From Nitrospira lenta (lineage in GTDB: Bacteria > Nitrospirota > Nitrospiria > Nitrospirales > Nitrospiraceae), in the NCBI GenBank assembly GCA_945906715.1, contig CAMDRK010000013.1:1-19927 (forward strand): a stretch of DNA of 19,927 bases, given 5' to 3'. Positions 14,136 to 19,927 of this stretch are shown here, in pieces. The notes beneath the pieces are model-generated. The model was not told the DNA's origin, ran no database searches, and saw only the letters and a list, made by a program, of their open reading frames with translations. The position numbers and the translations under genes are program-made. Numbering within the stretch: position 1 is the first letter of the stretch; every line of letters begins with the position of its first letter.

Positions 14136-14945
14136 ATGAACGAACCAACCGTTTCTGCTACTGAACAAAGCCAGACGATCGTGGACCCCGGCGATCAGCC
14201 GCTGAACCCCGACGAAGAAATCGCCGAGATTGAAAAGCTTCTAGCGATCGAGCCAGACGATTTTCAGGCCCGTTGCCGGTTAGGCGAGCTGTACTTTAGC
14301 AAAGGGCGAATGGACGATGCGCTAGTCGAGGTGAAGAAGTCGATTGAGATGGCGGAGGGGCTCCGCACAGAAATGAATCGGTCGCTCGCCATGTACTACT
14401 CGAATCTGGGTACGATTTACGCGACGAAGACCATGACGGACGAAGCGGAAACCGAGTTCAAGCATGCGCTCGATATATTCCCCCACGACGTCCTGGCGCT
14501 CTTTAACCTCGGGCGAGTCAATGCCGACAAAAAGAAGTTTATGGAAGCGAAGTCGTATTATGAACGTCTCGTGGAAATAACGCCGGACGACCCCATAACC
14601 TGGTACAATCTTGCCGGGGTTTATGTCGAACTCGATAACCCCCAGGTCTCGGACTACAATACCATCGACATGGCCATCCAGTGTTATATGCGCACGCTCG
14701 AATTGGACCCGAAGCATCTGGAGGGCAGTTTCAAGCTGATGGAGCTGGCGATGAATCACAAGAAGACAGATCTCGCCATCAAGGTGATGGAAGAGGCTGT
14801 TGAGCATAATCCCGAGGAGCCGCTGGCCTACTACAACTTGATCAGCGTCTACGACAAGGCGAAGATGTTCGAACAGGCCGAGCAGGCGCGCAAGCGGTTG
14901 AAGGAACGATTTTCCAAGCGGGCGAAAGAGAGCAGCGCATCCTGA
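14136..14945 (+). CDS. TPR-repeat protein
   Basis: 269 residues from the ATG at 14136, which has AGGAAA upstream and lies 26 nt after the previous stop. A longer frame from 14061 exists but would overlap the membrane protein gene. About six tetratricopeptide helix pairs run from residue 41 to near 260, for example ARCRLGELYFSKGRMDDALVE, SNLGTIYATKTMTDEAETEF, LFNLGRVNADKKKFMEAKSYY and YNLAGVYVEL. The N-terminal 30 residues are acidic and disordered. There is no signal peptide, so it is cytoplasmic. TPR proteins are adaptors for multi-protein assembly. An assembly role next to tatA and the NXR genes is plausible but inferred. Confidence 0.88.
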   Translation: MNEPTVSATEQSQTIVDPGDQPLNPDEEIAEIEKLLAIEPDDFQARCRLGELYFSKGRMDDALVEVKKSIEMAEGLRTEMNRSLAMYYSNLGTIYATKTMTDEAETEFKHALDIFPHDVLALFNLGRVNADKKKFMEAKSYYERLVEITPDDPITWYNLAGVYVELDNPQVSDYNTIDMAIQCYMRTLELDPKHLEGSFKLMELAMNHKKTDLAIKVMEEAVEHNPEEPLAYYNLISVYDKAKMFEQAEQARKRLKERFSKRAKESSAS

Positions 14946-14962
14946 TTCTCTTTTGCCTAATA

Positions 14963-15024
14963 CCCCGCAGCTTCCAGCCTTCGTAGCCGAAGCGGCTGCT
15001 TCCACGCAGTAGGCTGTTGCGGGG
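14963..15024 (+). other. Intergenic stem-loop between TPR gene and tatA
   Basis: CCCCGC (14963-14968) pairs with GCGGGG (15019-15024). An inner hairpin CTTCG/CGAAG lies at 14979-14992, sharing a 15-bp word with 5585-5599. The tail after it is not T-rich, so this is at best a weak terminator or an mRNA processing or stability element. Confidence 0.4.
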
Positions 15025-15059
15025 AGTTTCATTGCCCCATTCATACGGAGGGACACACC

Positions 15060-15332
15060 ATGTTTGGGAGTCTTGGCTTTACAGAGATGATTCTGATCCT
15101 CTTCATCGTGTTGATCGTCTTCGGCGCAGGGAAATTGCCGCAGCTGGGAGAAGGAATCGGCAAGGCAATCAAAGGCTTCAAGAAGTCCACACAGGAAGCG
15201 GATGCGATTGAGCCAGCAGCCCAGCAGCAGACCGCAGCCGCTCCGCAGCAGGCGATGGTGCAACCCACGGTGCAAGCATCGGTTCCCGTGGAACAGACAA
15301 CCGCGCCGGTTCATTCAGTTTCACGCGGCTAA
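15060..15332 (+). CDS. tatA: Twin-arginine translocase component TatA
   Basis: 90 residues. A short N-terminal transmembrane helix (about 5-21, GFTEMILILFIVLIVFG) is followed by the hinge and amphipathic helix GKLPQLGEGIGKAIKGFKKS (24-43), the classic TatA/E signature, and then a Gln/Ala/Pro/Val-rich flexible tail. TatA oligomers form the translocation path for folded proteins. Its location in an NXR neighbourhood suggests supply for Tat export of NxrA with NxrB. The Phe at position 2 and the FG after the helix are typical of TatA rather than TatB. GGAGGG lies 8 nt upstream of the ATG. No tatC is present in the window. Confidence 0.95.
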   Translation: MFGSLGFTEMILILFIVLIVFGAGKLPQLGEGIGKAIKGFKKSTQEADAIEPAAQQQTAAAPQQAMVQPTVQASVPVEQTTAPVHSVSRG

Positions 15333-15357
15333 CCAGCCGGAATAGGGCGACAGGCAT

Positions 15358-16611
15358 ATGGAAGTTGAGCTGCAGCTCGCGACCGGCTATATCGAAACCT
15401 TCGCAGGCAACGGCAAGGCCCGGAGCACCGGCGACGGAAAACGGGCGGTCAAGTCCGGGATTCCATTGCCGCATCATGCTGCGCTCGATAAGGACGAGAC
15501 CTGGTTTTATTTTGCCGAGTCCGGATCCGATCGTATCAGGCGGGTCAATCTCAGGGAAGGCACGCTCCATAACTTCGCCGGCATCGGCGAAACCTGCTAT
15601 AGCGGCGACGAAGGCCTCTGTGGAGAAGCAGGGCTCTATTTGCCGCTCGACGTCGCATTCGATTCCCACAACGACCTCTATATCTGTGACTCCGGCAGTA
15701 ACCGCATCAGGAAAGTGGACCGTGAGACCGGCATCATCACCACGATCATCGGCACAGGGCAGCATGGGTTCAACGGAGATGGTGCGGCCCTCGAGACTAA
15801 TCTCACCTGGCCGGCTGCCATCGCCTTTGATCCCGACGACGTGATGTATATCGCTGACACTCAGGCGCACCGAATCCGCCGCTACGATCCCAAAACTGGC
15901 ATGGTGACGACCGTCGCCGGGACTTGGACTCCCGAGGATGAGGCCCGCGAGCAGCCACTCGTGGCGAGAAATCTGGTAGTACTTTCCGGCGATGCCATTG
16001 GCATCGATTTCAGCGACGACCATGGATGGCTCATGCCGGTTTGTTCCGACGGACTGGATATGTCCATGTATCTCGACGATGGAAAGCCCGCGTTCGATGC
16101 CTGCCTCTACGATGTCGTTGGGCTCACGGTAAACGGGAAAGGCGATATCATTTTCGTCGACAAAGGCAGTAACCGCGTGCGTAGCATCGATCACCACAGC
16201 GGGATTATCTCGACCGTGGCCGGCGTGTGCCGGTACGGTTACGACGGCGACGACAAACCGGCGATCAGAGCCATGCTCCATGCGCCGGAAGCGGTGGTGG
16301 TTGATCGGGAGGACAATCTCTACATCTCCGACACGATGAATCATCGCGTGCGCAAGGTGGACGTGACGACTGGCCTGATCACGACGGTGGCTGGTAATGG
16401 AGACAGCGGTTACGAAGACAAGAATATGGGTGGCTGCGGCGCCGCGCGTTTCGTGGCGAAAGAATCGGCGGGGACAGTGAAACATGGAGACGGACTCCTC
16501 GGAGTAGAGGCCGTCGTCAATTCTCCAGTCGGACTCTCACTGGACTCCCAGGGCTATCTCTATATCTGCGAACGGGGCGAAAACAAGATTCGCCGCGTGA
16601 AACTCTGGTAG
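15358..16611 (+). CDS. NHL-repeat beta-propeller protein
   Basis: 417 residues. About six NHL-type units are visible, each with a strand such as GIITTIIGTGQHGFNGDG or GIISTVAGVCRYGYDGD and a following DDVMYIADTQAHRIRR-like segment. Examples start near residues 10, 69, 124, 180, 280 and 341. The fold would be a six-bladed propeller. No signal peptide or membrane helix is seen, so as called it is cytoplasmic. NHL propellers bind proteins or ligands, and a few are enzymes; no catalytic site was recognised. The ATG is 26 nt after the tatA stop with only a weak CAGG ribosome site, consistent with translation after tatA from the same mRNA. Confidence 0.88.
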   Translation: MEVELQLATGYIETFAGNGKARSTGDGKRAVKSGIPLPHHAALDKDETWFYFAESGSDRIRRVNLREGTLHNFAGIGETCYSGDEGLCGEAGLYLPLDVAFDSHNDLYICDSGSNRIRKVDRETGIITTIIGTGQHGFNGDGAALETNLTWPAAIAFDPDDVMYIADTQAHRIRRYDPKTGMVTTVAGTWTPEDEAREQPLVARNLVVLSGDAIGIDFSDDHGWLMPVCSDGLDMSMYLDDGKPAFDACLYDVVGLTVNGKGDIIFVDKGSNRVRSIDHHSGIISTVAGVCRYGYDGDDKPAIRAMLHAPEAVVVDREDNLYISDTMNHRVRKVDVTTGLITTVAGNGDSGYEDKNMGGCGAARFVAKESAGTVKHGDGLLGVEAVVNSPVGLSLDSQGYLYICERGENKIRRVKLW

Positions 16612-16705
16612 CGATTCGCCTGTAGTCGGGTTGGCCTCGCTCGGCCTGTATGGTAGTCTGAGCCCATCACGATCTGCTCGTGCGGTCACCCGAGGGTCTT
16701 GCATA

Positions 16706-17533
16706 GTGCGTAAGACGACGAAGATTTCTCCCCGCCCGGTGCTTCTTCTATTTCTCTCTATTCTTGTTGTCGCCGGTGTCTTGGTCGGATTCGGCGTGCC
16801 TCTCGTCAGTTCCGAGGGGATGATGATTCGTGCGCGCCTTGTCGAGGGGCCGTTGCCGACGGGGCCAGAGGATGTCGCCTGGGCCAAGGTCTCGCCGATG
16901 ACGCTTCCGTTGAGCGGGCAGATTATTACCAGGCCGGTTTGGCCGGAGCCGAGCGCGCGAGCTTTGACCGTGCGGTCGCTCCACAACGGTACTGAGATCG
17001 CCTTTCTGCTTGAATGGCAGGACAACACAAAGAACGACCGTTTGACTCCGGGGACTTTTCGCGACGGCGTCGCGATCGGATTGCCGCTCGGCGATGCTCC
17101 CTCGTTCTTTTGTATGGGCCAGCTCGATCACTACATCAATATCTGGCATTGGAAGGCCGATTGGCAGAGCGATATCGATCGCCGGGCCGCCAAGACCTCC
17201 GAGAAACCTCGCGACGGTGTGCGGACATTTGAAGTTATTCCGCGCCGGGTCTCTTCTGTCGAGGATCTCATCGGCGGGGGCTTTAGCACCCTGACGACCA
17301 AAGAGAAGCAGGGTCGGGTTCAAGGGCAGGCTGCATGGAAAGACGGAGTGTGGCATGTCGTCATGAGCAGACCCTTGGTGAGTGAAGAACTAGAGAACGA
17401 AGCCAAGTTGATTCCCGGCCGGATGCAAACCGTGTCGTTTGCCGTATGGAACGGTGAGAACAAAGAGCGGAACGGACAGAAAGCCGTCGCGCCCTGGTTT
17501 CAGCTTATTATCGACCCAGTTGTGAAACTCTAA
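16706..17533 (+). CDS. Second NxrC-like haem-binding subunit, compact form
   Basis: 275 residues if started at GTG 16706, which has GAGGG about 10 nt upstream and gives a normal signal/anchor (KTTKISPRP then a hydrophobic 11-30). The frame is open further up to a TTG at 16631, but that would add an unlikely 25-residue extension. It is homologous to the NxrC at 4204: SGQIITRP, LEWQDNTKND, FFCMGQ, VSSVEDLIGGGFSTLTT and ERNGQKAVAPWF all have counterparts. Candidate haem b ligands are Met137 and Lys259. It lacks about 45 residues found in the first copy between the WNAEWQKDI-like segment and VSSVEDL. It could be an alternative or condition-specific exit subunit for NxrAB, or serve another type II enzyme. 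Confidence 0.85.
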   Translation: MRKTTKISPRPVLLLFLSILVVAGVLVGFGVPLVSSEGMMIRARLVEGPLPTGPEDVAWAKVSPMTLPLSGQIITRPVWPEPSARALTVRSLHNGTEIAFLLEWQDNTKNDRLTPGTFRDGVAIGLPLGDAPSFFCMGQLDHYINIWHWKADWQSDIDRRAAKTSEKPRDGVRTFEVIPRRVSSVEDLIGGGFSTLTTKEKQGRVQGQAAWKDGVWHVVMSRPLVSEELENEAKLIPGRMQTVSFAVWNGENKERNGQKAVAPWFQLIIDPVVKL

Positions 17534-17673
17534 GCAGGATGCTGTAACAGGATGCTGAAAAAACCCGCCAGCGGCGTTCTCGACTCATCGAAATCCTCAA
17601 CGTACCCCTGAGGGTACGCCTCCGGTTTCGATTCGCCTGCGGCCTTGCTGGACGGCCTTTTTGAGCATCCTGC
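17534..17673. repeat. Palindromic intergenic element, copy 1
   Basis: The element starts right at the end of the NxrC-like gene. The word CAGGATGCTG occurs twice in tandem (17535-17544, 17548-17557), and its complement is at the far end (GCATCCTGC, 17665-17673). The centre is CGTACCC (17601-17607) paired with GGGTACG (17612-17618), flanked by CGAAATC and GGTTTCG. From 17568 to 17673 it matches copy 2 (19513-19618) at 105 of 106 positions. The size, palindromy and lack of coding fit a REP- or MITE-like family. It could also act as a terminator-like hairpin. Confidence 0.85.
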
Positions 17674-17702
17674 AGGAGCAATTTTCCTGAGAGGCATGAA
17701 CG

Positions 17703-18188
17703 TTGAAGGAGGCTCGAAGTAGTTTGGTCAGCGCACATACAAAGGCCCTTCGGAGTGGAAGGGCTTTTTTCTTATGTCTGTCCCTCTGTCTGGGAACCTT
17801 GCCGGGTCTCATGCTGGCGTTGGTGAGCGCGGCGAGCCAGGAGCCGATGACTGTGGATGAAGCCTCGCGATTGGGTGAAGAATTCGGCGTGATTGTTGGA
17901 GATGTAGATGAAGCCATCAAAAAAGAATTGAATCTTGAACGGGCGCAGGGCGTCGCGGTGTTCGAAGTGATCGGGAGCTCGCGCGCCGACAATGCCGGGA
18001 TCAAGGTCCGATCCATCATCAAGGAAATCGACAAAACCGAGATCAGAAACATGATCGATTTCGGGAGAGCGATCAAGCGGGGGATGAAAGCCTGTAACTT
18101 TACCGTCGGCACCTATGAGCCTGCCGATCCAGGAGATCCGGTCGGGTGGGGGGTAAATTTCCATTTCGTCGGCTGTAAACGGGATTGA
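17703..18188 (+). CDS. Exported PDZ-domain protein
   Basis: 161 residues from TTG 17703. A TTG at 17724 with AAGGAGG about 11 nt upstream is an equally good start and would remove 7 residues. No in-frame ATG precedes the signal peptide. A hydrophobic stretch (AFFLCLSLCLGTLPGLMLALVSA) looks like a Sec signal. The mature part is a single PDZ-like fold, with GVAVFEVIGSSRADNAGIKVRSIIKEID, a typical carboxylate-loop and strand pattern, and the helix MIDFGRAIKR. No protease domain is attached. PDZ domains bind protein C-termini, so it may be a periplasmic adaptor for the cytochrome c encoded directly downstream (overlap or 2-nt gap). A terminator-like hairpin lies inside the first codons. Confidence 0.75.
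   Translation: MKEARSSLVSAHTKALRSGRAFFLCLSLCLGTLPGLMLALVSAASQEPMTVDEASRLGEEFGVIVGDVDEAIKKELNLERAQGVAVFEVIGSSRADNAGIKVRSIIKEIDKTEIRNMIDFGRAIKRGMKACNFTVGTYEPADPGDPVGWGVNFHFVGCKRD
17741..17770 (+). terminator. Terminator-like hairpin inside the start of the PDZ gene
   Basis: AAAGGCCCTTC (17741-17751) pairs with GAAGGGCTTTT through an 11-bp stem with one G-T pair and a 6-nt loop, followed by six T. By form it is a good intrinsic terminator. It sits between the ribosome site and the signal-peptide codons. It may end read-through from upstream, attenuate the gene, or mean that the true start is later. Confidence 0.6.
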
Positions 18189-18190
18189 AG

Positions 18191-19492
18191 ATGTTACGAC
18201 GCAGCAGGTATGCACAGCACATTGCCGCAGGGCTCTTCTTCCTGCTTTTTGCAGGGAACATCAGCCTGTATCATGGTTCTGCCATTGCGCAAAAGGCAGA
18301 GGTTCAGGCCGACTGGGTGGCAGAGATTGAAAAGATCTTCGTTCGTTCGGAAGACTGTAAGCAATGCCACGATCGGCACTATGAAGAGTGGAAAGGCGTG
18401 CGAGAACAGACGCCGGATCTCAAAACGTTTGGCCGAGTCGATGCGGCGCTCATGCATGGTACGTCGCTGGAGTCACCGGTCTTCCGCACGGTATTGGGCG
18501 TCTGGCTGCAGAGCAATCCAACGGCCGATGAGCGCCGTCGCTGTCTCTCCTGTCATGCGCCGTCGACCACCGTGTTTCCGCAACATGTCGACAAGATTGT
18601 CGCCCAGGTATTGTCCGGCAAGCCGCAAGTGGAAGGCATTGGCTGCGCCTCTTGCCATTTGATCAAGCAGACTAAGCAGACCGCCGACTCTCCGCCTTCG
18701 TTCAAGATCGAGCCGGGCAAGATGATCTATGGGCCCTATGCGAATCCGGAGGAAAACCTCGTTCACCCTGCCACGCAATCTGAACTGTTCCGTGGCTCGA
18801 ACTATTGCGCCTCCTGCCATTTCGATAAAGTGAAAGATGTGACGCAGAAAGATCTGGCCGGTGAGATCTTGCAGGGAACGATTTGCCAAGACTGCCACAT
18901 GGAACCCTCGACCGGTAGTTCTATTTCGAAGCGCGGCGCCATGACCCGCGCAATTGGCCGGCACTGGTTTCGCGGTGTGGTGGTTCCCGGCGCCCTTATC
19001 AAGAATCGCAACGTACAGGCCGAATGGATGCCCCGTGTGGATCTTGAGACTGCCAAATCTGCTTCTGCCGTGGAGGGGACGGCGCTGGTGAGGATCGGCA
19101 GCCTCCCTCACAGCTTTCCAGACGGTGACCCGGTGCTCAAACAGTTCTACCTGATCCTGACCGCCAAGGATGAGCAGGGCAGGATACTAAAGGAAGAAAC
19201 CAAGCAGTTCGGCTTGCCCTACGACAAAATTCTCCGGGGCCCGATTCCCGATCCCTTCATCAAGGGAGGCCATACGCGGAAAGTTCCGTTCTCCCTTGCG
19301 ATCCCGCCAGGATCGACTGCTGCTTCGATTGAAGCGGTGTTGAACTATGCGTTGATTCCGATGCCAGAACCGGCGCTCAAGGATAAGTATCTCGCTACCT
19401 TGGCGACCGACAAAGAGCGGGAGAATGCGAATATGATTTTCAATGAGTATACGCAGCCACGGCTCTTGACGTACCGGGTCAAAAGCCTTTAG
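18191..19492 (+). CDS. Pentahaem cytochrome c, cytochrome c554-like
   Basis: 433 residues from the ATG at 18191, 2 nt after the PDZ stop. A signal peptide covers about 1-34 (RRSRYAQ, then hydrophobic 12-22, ending SAIAQ). Five haem c motifs: CKQCH 56-60, CLSCH 118-122, CASCH 152-156, CASCH 206-210 and CQDCH 232-236. Several free His residues could serve as distal ligands. The spacing pattern and the HYEEWKG segment after the first haem fit the cytochrome c554/NrfB-like multihaem group. The C-terminal 190 residues contain no haem and look beta-rich. It is a periplasmic electron carrier, possibly taking electrons from an NxrC subunit, though that is inferred from position. The stop TAG lies at the junction with the repeat that follows. 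Confidence 0.9.
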   Translation: MLRRSRYAQHIAAGLFFLLFAGNISLYHGSAIAQKAEVQADWVAEIEKIFVRSEDCKQCHDRHYEEWKGVREQTPDLKTFGRVDAALMHGTSLESPVFRTVLGVWLQSNPTADERRRCLSCHAPSTTVFPQHVDKIVAQVLSGKPQVEGIGCASCHLIKQTKQTADSPPSFKIEPGKMIYGPYANPEENLVHPATQSELFRGSNYCASCHFDKVKDVTQKDLAGEILQGTICQDCHMEPSTGSSISKRGAMTRAIGRHWFRGVVVPGALIKNRNVQAEWMPRVDLETAKSASAVEGTALVRIGSLPHSFPDGDPVLKQFYLILTAKDEQGRILKEETKQFGLPYDKILRGPIPDPFIKGGHTRKVPFSLAIPPGSTAASIEAVLNYALIPMPEPALKDKYLATLATDKERENANMIFNEYTQPRLLTYRVKSL

Positions 19493-19618
19493 CAGGATGC
19501 TGGAAAAGGCCACCAGCGGCGTTCTCGACTCATCGAAATCCTCAACGTACCCCTGAGGGTACGCCTCCGGTTTCGATTCGCCTGAGGCCTTGCTGGACGG
19601 CCTTTTTGAGCATCCTGC
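19492..19618. repeat. Palindromic intergenic element, copy 2
   Basis: Same element as at 17534-17673 and in the same orientation. The end arms GCAGGATGCTG and its near-complement at 19610-19618 extend to about 20 bp with two mismatches. The central palindrome is at 19546-19563. The last base of the TAG stop of the cytochrome gene is the first base of the element, so its arrival may have set the present C-terminus. Confidence 0.85.
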
Positions 19619-19667
19619 GGCTATTTTGACATCGGTACCATCTAAGAAGTTGAAGCAGAAGGACAGC

Positions 19668-19927
19668 ATGATGGTGCGAAAGTCGAGCCGTGTGAAAATT
19701 GGAATTGGTGTAGTGATCGCCGTGGTGGTGGTGTGTCTTGCTCCCTGGTTCGACCGAGGCCCTGTTGCGCAAGAAGCCGCTTTGTCGCAGAGTACTATCG
19801 AACAGGCCTTCCCAACTTCCAGCAAGTGCAAACGCTGCCATGAGCGTGTGTATGAAGAGTGGGAAACTTCTCCGCTCTCACGCTCGATCCATTCCCCGGC
19901 CTTTCGTGCCTCGCTCGACGCGTTCTT
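19668..19927 (+). CDS. Multihaem cytochrome c, cut by window edge
   Basis: Open to the right edge, 86 full codons. Two adjacent ATG codons (19668, 19671) follow AAGGA at 4-7 nt. An N-terminal signal/anchor (KSSRVKIGIGVVIAVVVVCLAPW) is followed by one haem motif so far, CKRCH at about residues 54-58, then ERVYEEWETSPLSRSIHSPAF. The CxxCH-x4-5-EEW arrangement is the same as around the first haem of the preceding cytochrome, so the two look like paralogues of the c554-like group. The number of haems is not knowable here. Confidence 0.85.
   Translation, partial: MMVRKSSRVKIGIGVVIAVVVVCLAPWFDRGPVAQEAALSQSTIEQAFPTSSKCKRCHERVYEEWETSPLSRSIHSPAFRASLDAF

Noticed and set aside
15178..16485. Minus-strand frame of 435 codons opposite tatA and the NHL gene
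   Set aside because: Antisense shadow; the plus strand encodes convincing TatA and NHL repeats over the same bases.
17547..19618. Treating the two palindromic elements as a CRISPR array or composite transposon
   Set aside because: Only two copies, far apart, no regular spacers, no transposase gene between them.
19626..19654. TTGACA at 19626-19631 as a promoter for the last cytochrome gene
   Set aside because: No acceptable -10 element at 16-18 nt spacing.

Overview
The window is a chromosomal segment of a Nitrospira-type nitrite-oxidising bacterium (a nitrite oxidiser or a complete ammonia oxidiser; these cannot be told apart here). The call rests on a 1145-residue molybdopterin oxidoreductase with a Tat signal and a 429-residue four-cluster Fe-S subunit. 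Together they match the periplasm-facing nitrite oxidoreductase (NXR) of Nitrospira, a type II member of the DMSO reductase family. No taxon name can be read directly from the sequence.

Left part (1-5220): a truncated WD40-repeat gene lies on the minus strand (1-877) and diverges from a plus-strand cluster. That cluster holds a conserved unknown protein with an HExxH motif and a split CxxC pair (1146-2144), a NapG/MauM-like ferredoxin with four 4Fe-4S motifs (2151-2759), a TorD-family molybdoenzyme chaperone (2989-3957), a 42-residue single-helix peptide (4023-4151) and the haem-binding gamma subunit NxrC (4204-5154). A strong intrinsic terminator closes it.

Middle (5216-10872): a gene-poor stretch of about 785 bp contains a decayed minus-strand coding remnant and then an AT-rich regulatory zone with a sigma-54-like promoter and two competing leader hairpins. 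nxrA and nxrB follow, separated by an 83-bp spacer full of short repeats and closed by a second clear terminator. The next 300 bp carry no gene but contain three consecutive hairpins, a promoter candidate and a perfect palindrome.

Right part (11177-19927), all plus strand: a B12-binding radical SAM protein, a polytopic membrane protein, a TPR protein, TatA, an NHL-repeat propeller, a second and shorter NxrC-like haem subunit, a PDZ-domain protein, a pentahaem cytochrome c and the start of another multihaem cytochrome c. Two nearly identical copies of a palindromic element of about 127 bp flank the PDZ-pentahaem pair.

As a system, NxrA (Mo site), NxrB (Fe-S wire) and one of two NxrC versions (haem b exit) would form the periplasmic enzyme. 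The TorD protein would mature NxrA, TatA would help export the folded NxrA-NxrB pair, and the c-type cytochromes are plausible electron partners. The radical SAM, membrane, TPR, NHL, HExxH and 42-residue proteins have no assigned role. They are the most interesting unknowns because they travel with the NXR genes.
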